Assembly: GCA_902728285.1 (NCBI GenBank)
Contig: CACVBU010000951.1
Location: forward strand, 97,911 to 161,910
Source of the DNA: Clytia hemisphaerica
Taxonomy: Eukaryota; Cnidaria; Hydrozoa; Leptothecata; Clytiidae
Direction of reading: 5' to 3'
Length of the DNA: 64,000 nucleotides
This document shows positions 25,701 to 33,040 of the stretch, in pieces. Position 1 is the first letter of the stretch; the number at the start of each line of letters is the position of its first letter. The notes below the pieces were generated by a model. That model saw only the letters and a list, made by a program, of their open reading frames with translations, made no database searches and was not told where the DNA came from. A program made the translations under genes and the position numbers.

Positions 25701-26586
25701 CACCAAACCCCTCTAAAATCAAAATATTCAATGGAAGAAAGTGGAAGTGCTAAAATAGCAATTCTCGCCTGAACTTTAAATTCTGAAAAACGTTAAAATA
25801 CACTAAAATCTCAATAAATTTCGAGGGTGATTGTAGCTTCTTCTCCCATCAAAACGTTTTAAGTAAAAATACATGGCAAAGTGATGTAAAATTAGGAGTC
25901 ATTGTCCAAAATGTTGTGTTCTCTTCTTGGTATTTCATCAAAAAATATATTTTGGGTGAGGGCAATGTCTGTCAGCATTTCTACTCTATTTCATTTGATA
26001 TTTTTAAAAATTACTGGGTTATCTGGGTTCTTGCTTTTTTCACTAAAATGAAATAACTATAAAATGAAAGTGATAATATTTGACAACAATTCTCTGCAAT
26101 ATTTTACAAACCAAAAATAATTTTTAAGTGCTCAAATTCACTCACTTCTGAAAAGAAAGGTTCTAGACCTTTTAGATTCAAAAGCTCAAAAATGTTCCAT
26201 AAGGCTGGGAATATAGCACGGAGGTCACTAAACCCCTCCCAAATCAAAAAATTCTGAAAGTACTGAAATTGAAATTCTTGCTCAAACTTTAAATTAGTAA
26301 AAAGACATTAAAAGCTACTAAAATTTTGACGTTGATTGTATGGTAAAAATCGAAATCAGTTGTTCAGTGTTTCCACTTTAGATAACAATGTGAAAAATGT
26401 CAAAGAAAGTTAGTCTCCAGTACAGTCCAGTACCCAAATTTTTTGAAAAGGAACAATGTCAGTTGAAAGCGTTACCTGTATTTTCACAATGGCAACTTCT
26501 TTCTTCTTAGAATCCTGTCGTTGCTGTCTTTCGATTTTTGCACTCTTCAAGAAGTCAGATTTGGTGTCTTTCTTACCTCCAAACAT
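47..26586 (-). CDS. UBE3B: HECT-type E3 ubiquitin-protein ligase UBE3B, 3' part beyond the window
   Basis: UBE3B-type ligases take ubiquitin from an E2 onto a HECT-domain cysteine and pass it to substrates. I joined 25 exons by canonical splice sites; all junction phases agree and the 2,472 coding bases give 824 uninterrupted codons. Recognition rests on remembered similarity along the whole length: an IQ motif near residues 33-50, the block [19 protein letters not shown], the block [15 protein letters not shown], and the HECT N-lobe blocks [19 protein letters not shown] and [19 protein letters not shown]. The remaining HECT C-lobe, including the catalytic cysteine, must lie to the left of base 1. 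Human UBE3B is about 1,068 residues, so roughly three quarters is present. The gene is intact as far as seen; its oddity is one 14.3-kb intron full of mobile DNA. Identity is very likely; a few exon edges (23594 in particular) are uncertain. Confidence 0.93.
617..797. repeat. Near-perfect palindrome (fold-back MITE-like) in a UBE3B intron
   Basis: Two arms of about 80 bp, starting AATAGACCTTATCGGAG at 617 and ending with its complement at 797, flank a short centre near 707. Only a few mismatches are visible. It lies in the intron between exons 361-477 and 1610-1708. No target duplication is evident. Confidence 0.85.
4727..6867. other. Intronic DNA (start of the 14.3-kb UBE3B intron), nothing recognised
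   Basis: No coding block with recognisable protein similarity was found here. At 4760-4960 there is a patch with several AGCCCCC runs and a G-run, possibly a worn G-rich repeat. Open frames near 5206-5523 and 5617-5946 have no recognisable domain and look like chance. Confidence 0.5.
6868..7028. repeat. Pogo/Tigger-like MITE
   Basis: The left end reads CAGTGGAGTCTCCGTAACTC and the right end, on the other strand, contains GAGTCTCTTTAACTCGAA, giving worn terminal inverted repeats about 160 bp apart. The CAGTG start followed by a TAACTCGAA block is the style of pogo/Tigger relatives. The right boundary is approximate, and no transposase is present. Confidence 0.45.
7029..8189. other. Intronic DNA with a possible tRNA-derived SINE on the minus strand (about 7440-7625)
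   Basis: Read on the minus strand, the segment near 7530 contains GGTTCTATTCC preceded by GGCGGTTAA, which resembles an RNA polymerase III B box in a tRNA-derived SINE. The A box is not convincing and no flanking duplication was seen, so the SINE reading is weak. The rest holds nothing recognised. Confidence 0.3.
8190..8520 (+). repeat. Dispersed repeat, copy 1 (inverted relative to the copy at 25508-25838)
   Basis: This stretch matches the reverse complement of 25508-25838 over its whole length, for example the shared block around TTTAGCACTTCCA and the later block with TTGGAATATAGCC on the opposite strand. It lies in a UBE3B intron. No coding potential was recognised. Confidence 0.75.
9482..9779. 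mobile_element. Short CACTA-like element with subterminal repeats
   Basis: The left end is CACTAATACCACGCACGC and the right end, on the opposite strand, is CACTAGTCGCACACGC. Inside, variants of GCGTCTAATGTT and AGTCGCACGC recur many times on both strands. CACTA starts plus dense subterminal repeats fit the CACTA/EnSpm superfamily. The flanking triplets are TAA and TGA, so a 3-bp duplication is only suggested. No transposase is encoded. Confidence 0.5.
10558..11088 (+). CDS. Unidentified 176-codon open frame inside the UBE3B intron
   Basis: An uninterrupted frame starting [20 protein letters not shown] encodes a basic, mostly helical-looking protein. It has a segment rich in charged and leucine residues ([20 protein letters not shown]) and an Arg/Gly patch ([11 protein letters not shown]) near residue 135. 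It is antisense to UBE3B and has no visible introns. I recognise no domain. Its length is well above background for this AT-rich DNA, so it may be a real intron-nested gene, a processed retrocopy, or a fragment of a mobile-element ORF. Nearby sequence offers no terminal repeats to decide. Confidence 0.35.
   Translation: MMKAVTKIRSQSEHTTPSQKTQDKDELERLFRQLFTEKHWQNAILYTVVKTSLTNPQLKVKIKMEADKNYQGGRLHRRLSSGISNFYQLLEVHRAESRKGEHPDLMSLSHVLTYILNNKIIVKQLEPSPPSRIGVGGHRRGRRNAICESSTVDRELVVMIVKKYLLERTLAQYALD
11998..12876 (+). pseudogene. LINE endonuclease domain (decayed)
   Basis: The frame from about 12208 to 12780 encodes the middle and end of an exonuclease/endonuclease/phosphatase fold: [22 protein letters not shown] and [16 protein letters not shown]. 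The catalytic Asp-His pair of the final SDH motif is present. The N-terminal part lies just upstream in a shifted frame, with a small duplication of CTATCTGTGCCC near 12075. Coding similarity stops near 12810, where a short inverted-repeat insertion begins. Confidence 0.8.
12844..13267. repeat. Short inverted-repeat insertion within the LINE
   Basis: GCTAGCTTCGTTGCCGCC at 12844-12861 is mirrored by GGCGGCAACGAAGCTCGC at 13250-13267. The intervening 390 bp interrupts LINE coding similarity, so it is probably a small TIR element. A clean target duplication is not visible. Confidence 0.4.
13617..14830 (+). pseudogene. LINE reverse transcriptase domain, N-terminal part (decayed)
   Basis: The frame 13617-14174 runs up to the start of the reverse transcriptase ([20 protein letters not shown]). 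After a stop, a shifted frame continues with [18 protein letters not shown] and a FVDL-AFDH-type catalytic motif A near 14300. The frame from about 14455 then carries [16 protein letters not shown] (motif B) and [13 protein letters not shown] (motif C). The sequence is inactive because of several stops. The protein is cut at 14835 by the fold-back element. Confidence 0.85.
15259..15720 (+). CDS. Hypothetical open frame in the left arm of the fold-back element
   Basis: A 153-codon frame in the left arm contains [17 protein letters not shown] and [17 protein letters not shown] and is rich in lysine. The right arm carries the inverted counterpart on the minus strand (about 16530-16964, with [20 protein letters not shown]), shifted in frame. 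I know no family with this sequence. It may be a leftover of the element's own protein or captured host coding sequence; it is probably not functional. Confidence 0.3.
   Translation: MKTFSGLFNFFLERRIMNVDKDGEAEVLRTRAKDILSSQKLPSKKSKQTQRNKKFSIAKSITNCHMSGQINVKIVIPVLILRCWKDNLWMFYQMPRKRWNIYSPLRWSIQERIRILKKLLQEGCCIEMDLLQCLSKELLNSGARYQKIIITIL
16530..16964 (-). pseudogene. Mirror copy of the arm open frame (right arm, minus strand)
   Basis: The minus-strand frame contains [54 protein letters not shown] and [13 protein letters not shown]. The same words can be found, broken over different frames, in the left arm at 15400-15720. Its first 25 or so codons run into the nested 460-bp element. Function is unknown. 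Confidence 0.35.
16896..17355. mobile_element. 460-bp TIR element made of tandem 10-bp GAACGTTC-type units (heat-shock-element-like)
   Basis: The outer ends are inverted repeats: TGTATCATCACAAGC after 16896 and GCTTGTGATGACAC up to 17355, each followed inward by about 30 bp of weaker match. ATAT flanks both sides, and the left arm of the host fold-back element (15347-15372) gives the approximate empty site. The body holds two blocks, about 16931-17090 and 17125-17200, with a weaker continuation to 17330. In these blocks a unit close to NNGAACGTTC repeats every 10 bp, at least 16 times in the first block. Alternating nGAAn and nTTCn pentamers are the known heat-shock factor site pattern. No open frame of note. 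Confidence 0.82.
17885..18512 (+). pseudogene. LINE reverse transcriptase C-terminal segment (decayed)
   Basis: Coding similarity resumes right after the fold-back element with [19 protein letters not shown], then [19 protein letters not shown] and [19 protein letters not shown]. This is the connection/C-terminal region typical of RTE- and jockey-like LINE proteins. It ends LALKGKN and a stop at 18510-18512. The piece is intact for about 205 codons. Confidence 0.85.
18518..18590 (+). other. Hairpin in the LINE 3' untranslated end
   Basis: GATGGAGAGATGTG near 18518 can pair with CACATCTCTCCATC near 18575, leaving a loop of about 45 nt that contains a GGGACTTATCCC mini-stem. Stem-loops at LINE 3' ends are commonly recognised by the element's reverse transcriptase; that role is inferred here. 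Confidence 0.6.
19033..22297 (-). CDS. UBE3B: UBE3B exons 9-16 (central helical region), with a 30-bp microexon
   Basis: In transcription order: 22215-22297, 21940-22045, 21343-21463, 20951-20985, 20823-20852, 20032-20141, 19488-19636 and 19033-19191. The 30-bp exon at 20823-20852 encodes [10 protein letters not shown]. It has a strong polypyrimidine acceptor and a GTATCA donor, and including it makes this stretch the same length as the human protein. The last exon encodes the well-conserved [19 protein letters not shown] and ends with one base of a glycine codon, completed 14.3 kb away at 4726. No enzymatic motif is expected here; this part of UBE3-type ligases is a scaffold ahead of the HECT domain. 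Confidence 0.88.
20453..20677. mobile_element. 225-bp TIR MITE, family copy 1
   Basis: Left end CTCTAGTTTAGACGGCCGAC and right end (opposite strand) CTGGTTTAGTCGGCCCAC form inverted repeats of about 45 bp that share CTATTCTAATTG. ACCTTAG is repeated directly at 20446-20452 and 20678-20684. A second copy lies at about 49173-49393. It sits in a UBE3B intron. Confidence 0.82.
22585..22680. repeat. Short palindromic MITE-like repeat, copy 1
   Basis: ACACAACGTTGTTTCAACG near 22595 is mirrored by CGTTGAAACAACGTTGT near 22653, with GAACGTTC inside. The segment at 48901-48991 has the same layout and partly the same words. Confidence 0.6.
22954..26586 (-). CDS. UBE3B: UBE3B exons 1-8 (N-terminus and IQ motif)
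   Basis: In transcription order the exons are 26476-26586 (ATG at 26584-26586, protein starts [20 protein letters not shown]), 25385-25434, 25186-25235, 24883-24947, 24387-24446, 23909-24013, 23594-23639 and 22954-23039. The IQ calmodulin-binding motif [17 protein letters not shown] is built across the exon 1/2 junction. Exon 5 ([20 protein letters not shown]) and exon 6 ([20 protein letters not shown]) match the corresponding human UBE3B segments as I remember them. For exon 7 a donor at 23593 keeps phase (ends with one base of a codon), whereas the nearby GTGAGA donor would break the frame. The stretch around exon 7 is about 17 residues shorter than human, so a small exon could be missing or the protein is simply shorter there. 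Confidence 0.88.
25508..25838 (-). repeat. Dispersed repeat, copy 2
   Basis: Full-length match to 8190-8520 in the opposite orientation. It lies in the UBE3B intron between exon 1 and exon 2. Confidence 0.75.
26150..26342 (-). repeat. Dispersed repeat, diverged partial copy 3
   Basis: Same orientation as copy 2 and aligned to it over about 190 bp (for example AAAGCTCAAAAATG against AAAGCTCAAATTTG), but with many differences. It ends about 130 bp from the first UBE3B exon. Confidence 0.5.
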
Positions 26587-28177
26587 TTTCTTATATTGAA
26601 TACTGCAACGTATACTAATTTAATTATCAGATTTACTACCGGGCGTCCCAGAAAAAAGTCCTTCTCTTTGAAGTGAGTTTTCTTGAGTTCTATGAACAGT
26701 TAAAGAATCAATCTTTTTGCATTGAATTGAACTTCAAGTTTATCCTTCCTTCCTTTCCAATCTGTTCCAATACAAATGATTGATTCTTTAAAAGAATGGG
26801 TACACCTTTTGCTAGTATAGATGTCATGTTGAATAATTAAATGCATATATAATTATCTTAAGTGTGCATTAATTTTTCTTATCATTGTTTTGATGCTGGA
26901 GTTTAAAATACATCTTTCCTGAAACAAATGAACGTGCATTATTTAGTCTCTGGAGGTAAACAAAGATATTCTGCCTTAGTTTCCTTTGGGAAATTTGGGT
27001 TTTTTTAAACCTTTTCTTAAGTTCTGTCAATCAAAATCCTCTCAAATTTTAGTTTGTTTTTTCTATCCATGATGTAACACCCTGCTGAAAACTGTTTGCC
27101 AAAAATGATTGCTATCAAAAGTTAGAAGCTAAAGACCCACTTTTCCTAACCCCTTGCAGGCAAAAACGCCTTAGTTTACCTCCCAAACTATTTTGTACAC
27201 AATGGTGGAGCACAAATCCAGGCCATTTCTCAGAAATTTGAATTATGGCCTTTATGGGAAGGTTGTATATCGCAACAAGACATTCTAACTAGCAAAATGT
27301 GGCTTTTAAATCTCTAATTTTTAGCAAAATAACTGTCCAGCATCAGTCAGTCACACTAGGAAATCAAAAACAAAAACTGTATAACATAACATAAAGCCAG
27401 GAAGTTAGTGGAAGTACCTAGATTTTAAGCATGTTTAAACAGTTAGTCACACTAGGAAACTATTGTTTATACGCTAAAGTAAAAATAATTCTGCATATGT
27501 AAATGGGTCAGTGTTTGAGGTCCGGCAAACTTTCCGGGGAAAAAGCCTATCCGGCGGTGCGCGGATCTAGGTGGGTTCCATCTCCCCCGTAGATCTTTTT
27601 CTTGGGAAATTGATCTTCAGATTAGTTTTTAAGGTTAGCTTGGCTCAAATTCTTTCATCTATAGCTCAAATTTTAGGCAATTTCTCATAGTTTTCTAAAA
27701 TATTAATTTCATTAAAAGCGCTGGGTTATTTTCTCATTAATCCCTTTAGAAGTTTTGCGGCGCATTTTTTGCTTGCGAGTCAAGTAAATGATTAGCGCTT
27801 TCGCAGCATTAATCTTTGATACGTATTTCAGCGGGACGCTAGCTAGTATGACTAACTGTCAAAGCTCACAATAACGACTTTCTTTTTATTACAGAAACCA
27901 AACGAGTGAGAACAAGTCATAAAACTAAAAGTCAACGCTCCGTGGTTGTGACGTAGTTTGCGAGATTATTAAGATCAAATGACATTTTCTACGTCATCTT
28001 TTTAAAGCCATTTCGTAGGAGAATGTGTCTTTCTATATAGTATAAGGAATTTTATAACACTTCATGGCAGATTAAAAAGACAATCAGAAAACAAAAGCTT
28101 CTTCGTTTTTCATTTTCACATTCATGGGGAAGAATGAAATTTTCAGAAGATGCTCTATTCGATATGACAATGAAATA
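26587..28177. other. UBE3B 5' flank and possible promoter region
   Basis: No coding sequence is recognised. The stretch 27520-27580 is locally CpG-containing (GGCGGTGCGCGGATC), unlike its surroundings, and could be near the transcription start. AGTCACACTAGGAAA occurs twice (27350 and 27448). Promoter function is inferred from position only. Confidence 0.3.
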
Positions 28178-28398
28178 CCGTAAGTTGGTCTAATCTCAAC
28201 ATCTTTCTTCTAATTTCGACACCCTTCTTTAGAGATCGGAATAATATGAAAGTTGGAATTGGTGATTGAAAAGGAATTTTTCGTCTCTTAGTAGTACCAC
28301 TAAGCAAAGAAAAATAATTTTGATTATTCTATTATTCTTAGCTCTAGAAAAGGGTGTCGAATTTAGATGAGGGATGTCGACATTAGACCAAGTTACAG
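28178..28398. mobile_element. 221-bp mariner-type MITE with TA target site
   Basis: Ends are CCGTAAGTTGGTCTAAT and, on the other strand, CTGTAACTTGGTCTAAT, both directly flanked by TA (28176-28177 and 28399-28400). The inverted repeats extend about 45 bp (shared TTCGACACCC and TCTAATTTCGAC). No protein is encoded. TA duplications are typical of Tc1/mariner. Confidence 0.85.
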
Positions 28399-29214
28399 TA
28401 ATGAGGATTCCCAATTCCGTAAAATATCCCATTCCCCCTTCTCAATGCAGCTCACACTACTGGGTCAGAAACCGTTCGATTCGGACACACGAACGCTTTT
28501 CCATGCGTGACGAACGGGTCACCCGTTCGCGACGAATGCTTATGATTTTTTTTAATAAAAGCGTTCGTCACGAACGGGAAACCGTTTTTATAGAAAACCG
28601 TTCGTGAAGAAAGCTTTAGAAACTTCAAGATATAAAACCATACGCGAAGAATGCTTTTCCGTTTACCACGAATGCTTTTGAACAATCGTTTAAAATCGTT
28701 CGTCACAAACGGCTGTAAGTTTTTAAAAATGTGTGCTGAATGGCTCTTCTTAACAATTGTCAAAATTGTCGTCCTTAAAAGTATTCTATAGGAATAAAAG
28801 GAGCTTATTTTATGCAGTCTTTATGCTGAGCCAGATAAATCAAAGCTACTTTTTTACGCAACGATATCCTGTAAACAAGTGAAAGATCAAAATTTGTTTG
28901 GAGATGTGACCTCGCATTCTTTTGCTTTTGTAAACAAAAAAACTAAGTTGATTTCGAGCAATTTTACAATCGAATGTTTTGATTATACATAAGATAGAAA
29001 ACGTTCTATTTATTATAAACATAAAAAGATTCGAAAGAGTATCAGTAAAAGTCTGAGGAATGAGGAATGTTTTTTTATTCAATGTATATTCATTTTTTCA
29101 AAACCTTTTTCTAATCTTGTCACACTTGTTTTTACTACATCCGCATCATCAGACCTTTCAATCAAAACAAAACCTTTAACAGAGGTTTTCCTCACATTGA
29201 CTGTTTTTAAAGTT

Positions 29215-29400
29215 TAATGATGATAAAAATAATTTGATTTTTCTTTGACTTTAAACGGAGTCACTGAGACAGGGGTGTATAAGGAAAGTTTAATAATAAT
29301 TAAAATCATTTGATTATTCTTTGACTTCAGTTGGAGTCACTGAGACAGGGGTGTAAGGAAAGTTTAATCTACTAAGGATGAAAATCATTTCATTTTATTG
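29215..29400 (+). repeat. Direct repeats of about 75 bp inside the CACTA-like element
   Basis: A unit containing GGAGTCACTGAGACAGGGGT and GGAAAGTTTAAT occurs at about 29255-29295 and 29330-29370. A third version is at about 31805-31850, and a shorter relative (GTGAGACAGGGGTATC) near 33168. They may be remnants of internal duplication. Confidence 0.65.
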
Positions 29401-31612
29401 GTCAGCCTAAGCTGAGCATTCAAATAGGTAAAATTTTCCACGTCCAGTTCCATAAGACGGCAAAAAAAAATCCGATTTCCCGATCGATCTCACTTTGATT
29501 TCTAAACTTTCTTCCGATCGGGTTAACTTTTTGGGTACTTTTAGCGTGCGTTGTTTATCATAATGTGGTGTTTCAAGATGGCGGCTCAAGCGATAAGTCA
29601 GATGTGATAAGTCAGTGTTGTACCAAAGTATTTCCAGTGTAAATCTGTTGCAAGCTTCAATTTCTGTCATTTATTTTTTTAACTCGGCAAATCAAACACA
29701 TGATTTTCATCAAGGGGATTCTTTTTCTACATCTTTTGAAGGTTTAAAGCCGTTTGCTCAAAGTTTTTGTTTATGTTGAATTTTCTGATACTTTTTATTG
29801 CTGCTTTTTATTAGTTTTTGCAATAAAAACATATTTTTCTTGTTTCCTCTAGGTGGGATTGATGGTGTTATAATGTTATTGGAATTTGATAAAGTTTACA
29901 AAAGTACAGCTACTGTCTAAATTTGATAAAGCCTGGATGCAATCGTGCTTTTTTGGACTTGGTTTGGAAGTGTTTGATAAGGCGAATCGCAAAAAATTAT
30001 TTGATTCCCGTCATTTTTTTTAAAAAGTGGGGGTCATTCGGTCGGTCGGTCGGTCGGTTGATCGGTCGAAATTATTTTTCTTTTAAGAAGCAGCTATACA
30101 TCTTGTTGAAAGGGAATCCGTGTGGACTGATCCGAATTAAGAAATTGAGAAACCGTGGATAAACTGGTTTTCGGTTTACTCTCCATTAGCATGCGGCTCG
30201 CTACTTCGATTTGAAAACTTGTAAACACAGAGCGTGCAGAGGTCGACATTGGAAATCCAGCAAAGCAGCGGAAAAGCTTTCCGACTCTCCAACTCTACCT
30301 GCTGACCGTAAATCAGGGTCGGTCAGATGACGGGAACCAAATGATGACATCACATCTCCTATTATTGGACTTGCAAAATTATGACAAATATGGTCTTTGA
30401 AATTTGATCAATTATATTAATATTAATGTATACAGTTCTTGTTGAAATTGATCTAACTATTTTTCACGCAGTTCCGGACGCAGATTGTGTTTTTCTAACC
30501 TTTTCTAACCTTGGCGCACGTTTTGACTGAATGATGGAATGGAATGAATGGCGATAACTTTTTATACATATCTCTTATCAGACTTGCAGAAAGCGGACTG
30601 CAGAAAGTTATGAAAAATGGTTTCTAGAATTTAATGAATTATACCGTCAAGTTACACAACATGCACACTCACGTCACAACTTGCACAGTCATAACAAACA
30701 TATCCATCTGGTCTTCATTTAACATTGTTTTAAAGTTTAAAAAACACTGCCAGTGCTTGGCACAGAAGAGAGGACTCCCAGAGTTGAAATTAATTGCTAC
30801 TCCGCTGCCCTGTTGAATTTATTTATTATGGTTGTGTGTTTATTCTGTCAAGGCGGTAAAGCGATCGCCCAAATTCATAGACCAATCAAAAGGGAGTTTA
30901 AAGCAAAATGGGGGAAAAATGAGCTTCCCTGAATAGTTATGAATTTTAAGTTTTGCTTTCGATTATCATTTGCGACCAGCAAAGTCTTCAAGATGGTTGT
31001 GTGCATGTTGTGTAACTTGACGGTACTAAACTACAAAATTTATTTACGAAGACTGGATGTAAATTATGTTTTTCTGACCTTGCCAAATTATGGCTTTGAC
31101 TGAATAGCAGTCAGTTTTTACGTACTCATTGGCCTTGCAGACAACTGACAAATGGTTTCTGTAATTTGACCAAGTCTACCAAAATACAGTTCCTGTTGAA
31201 ATGTTATAAATATGAACTACGTTTTGCAAAGATTTTGATGCAAATTGTGTTTTTCTGGAGTTTGTGCTTTGTGACTTAAAGTTTGTAGCTTGTTAGTTTA
31301 AAGTGTTATTGGAGTTTTATCAAGTAAAACAAAAAGTACAATTTCTATGTATATCTGATGGATATCTTTATTTTGGTTCTGACGTTTTGGCAATTTGCTA
31401 ATTTATTTCTAGATAACACTTTGGTTAGATATGGATATTTTCTACATCCAACAGAAGAAAATGTATCATAACTGACTGGAATGAAATTAACAAAAAGTTT
31501 TAATTACACTATGTTTCTCTTTTATTTTATAGTAATGAACTATAGCTTAATTGTTTGATGTCGTAGAAACAGTGCTACAATGCTAAAGAGAAGTATACTT
31601 TGATCTTCTCGT

Positions 31613-31627
31613 GGGGGGGGGGGGGGG
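31613..31627 (+). repeat. Run of 15 G
   Basis: Uninterrupted poly-G within the CACTA-like element. It may be prone to length change or to G-quadruplex formation. Confidence 0.9.
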
Positions 31628-31929
31628 TGGAGGAGCTCTCAGGCTTGTTTTAAATAATTTTAAATCAAGTTATCAAATGTTTCACATTTTGTACATTATT
31701 CAACATTTTTGATCTACTCTGTTTCAGTACATCTGTTAACCCACTTATTAAAGCTATCTAGCTAAGCTCTATTGGCTGACCTTCCAGCCTCGGCTGGTTT
31801 ATTTTGACTTCAAACAGGGTCACTGAGACATGGTGTAAAGAAAGTTTATTTGATACTGATGAAAATCATTTGACTTTTCTTAAACTTTTTACATAATTTG
31901 ATCGGGTTCTTCGATTTGGGAGGGCTTGG

Positions 31930-32010
31930 CTTTGAGGCTATAATTTCAGCCACGTTGTAGGTTGTACACATCCCTTCTGATATGAGTTGTTATAGGAGAT
32001 GCTGTATATC
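31930..32010 (+). repeat. Fragment related to the MITE at 57607-58058
   Basis: TTGTAGGTTGTACACATCCC and the following words resemble the left end of the 57.6-kb MITE (TGTAGGCTGCACACATCCCC), including the later block ending in ATAGGAGATGC. Only one end is visible. Confidence 0.45.
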
Positions 32011-32689
32011 GTCTGGAATGTCGGTGAACAACCCTTGTCGAGGTACAAGGTAAGAAAAAAGAGCTAATCCTCTGTGGAAATTCACTTTAAAGCATATTTC
32101 ATTTCATCAAGGATTTCATCGATACTTAACATGTCATTTCTGCTCTCTGTGAAGAAAAAGGAAGACAACGCAGTGTCATTTTATCAAGATAAAAAAGACC
32201 GCCATTCTTGGGCAACATTTTCTCTCCTTTTTTGCAACATTTAAATGAAAAAGAAGACATTCCAATGCTTATTACGTGATAGAAATCTCCCACGCTCTAA
32301 GAAAAGCTCTGATTTTCATTTTTACAATGTATATAACCTTTTCTTAAAATTAAAGAAGGACGGAAGTAGAAAAACGTGCAAGTTTTCGTACTAAACGCTA
32401 GTGACGAACGCTACCTTCTTAAAACGCTCGTTGCATAAACGAGTCGAATTCTACGTTTATAACGAACGCTTTGGAAAAGAAAGTCGCTCGAAAACCCCTG
32501 TCTCTTACTCTATTCTTTATCGAATGCTTTCTCCGTAACTTTTACGAGTACGTGTTTTTTTATAAGCATTGCGCTTATATAAGCATATCTAGGCTCATGT
32601 ATGGCAAAAATTTTAGAGTTTTTCAGAATTTGTTTGCTTTTGGCTGGATTTTCGAAATTTCTCTAAAATTAATCGCTTTTTTCGAATCG

Positions 32690-33040
32690 CTTTCTTTGCA
32701 ACTTTTAAGAGAGTTTCTAAGATCACTTTTATCAAATCGCTTTCTTCGTAACTTTTAAGAGTGTTTCAAAGATCACTTTTATCAAATCGCTTTTTTCGAA
32801 ACTTTTAAGAGTGTTTCAAAGATCACTTTTATCAAATCGCTTCGTTTGTAACTTTTAAGAGTGCTTCTAAGATCACTTTTATCAAATTGCTTTCTTCGTA
32901 ACTTTTCAGAGTGTTTCTAAGATCACTTTTATCAAATCGCTGTTTTCGAAACTTTTAAGAGTGTTTCAAAGATCACTTTTATCAAATCACTTTCATCGTA
33001 ACTTTTAAGAGTGTTTCAAATATCACTTTTATCAAAGTCC
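32690..33040 (+). repeat. 50-bp tandem repeat, about seven copies
   Basis: The words GATCACTTTTATCAAATCGC and AACTTTTAAGAGTGTTTC recur with an exact 50-bp period, for example GATCACTTTT at 32721, 32771, 32821, 32871, 32921 and 32971, and TATCACTTTT at 33021. Copies differ by a few bases. The array lies inside the CACTA-like element; no coding meaning is apparent. Confidence 0.9.

Noticed and set aside
28374-28763. Overlapping frames rich in Arg and Ser
   Set aside because: Translation of the CGTTCGTCACGAACG subterminal repeats of the CACTA-like element.
32690-33040. 50-bp repeats as a CRISPR array
   Set aside because: The whole 50 bp is repeated; there are no variable spacers and no cas-like genes.
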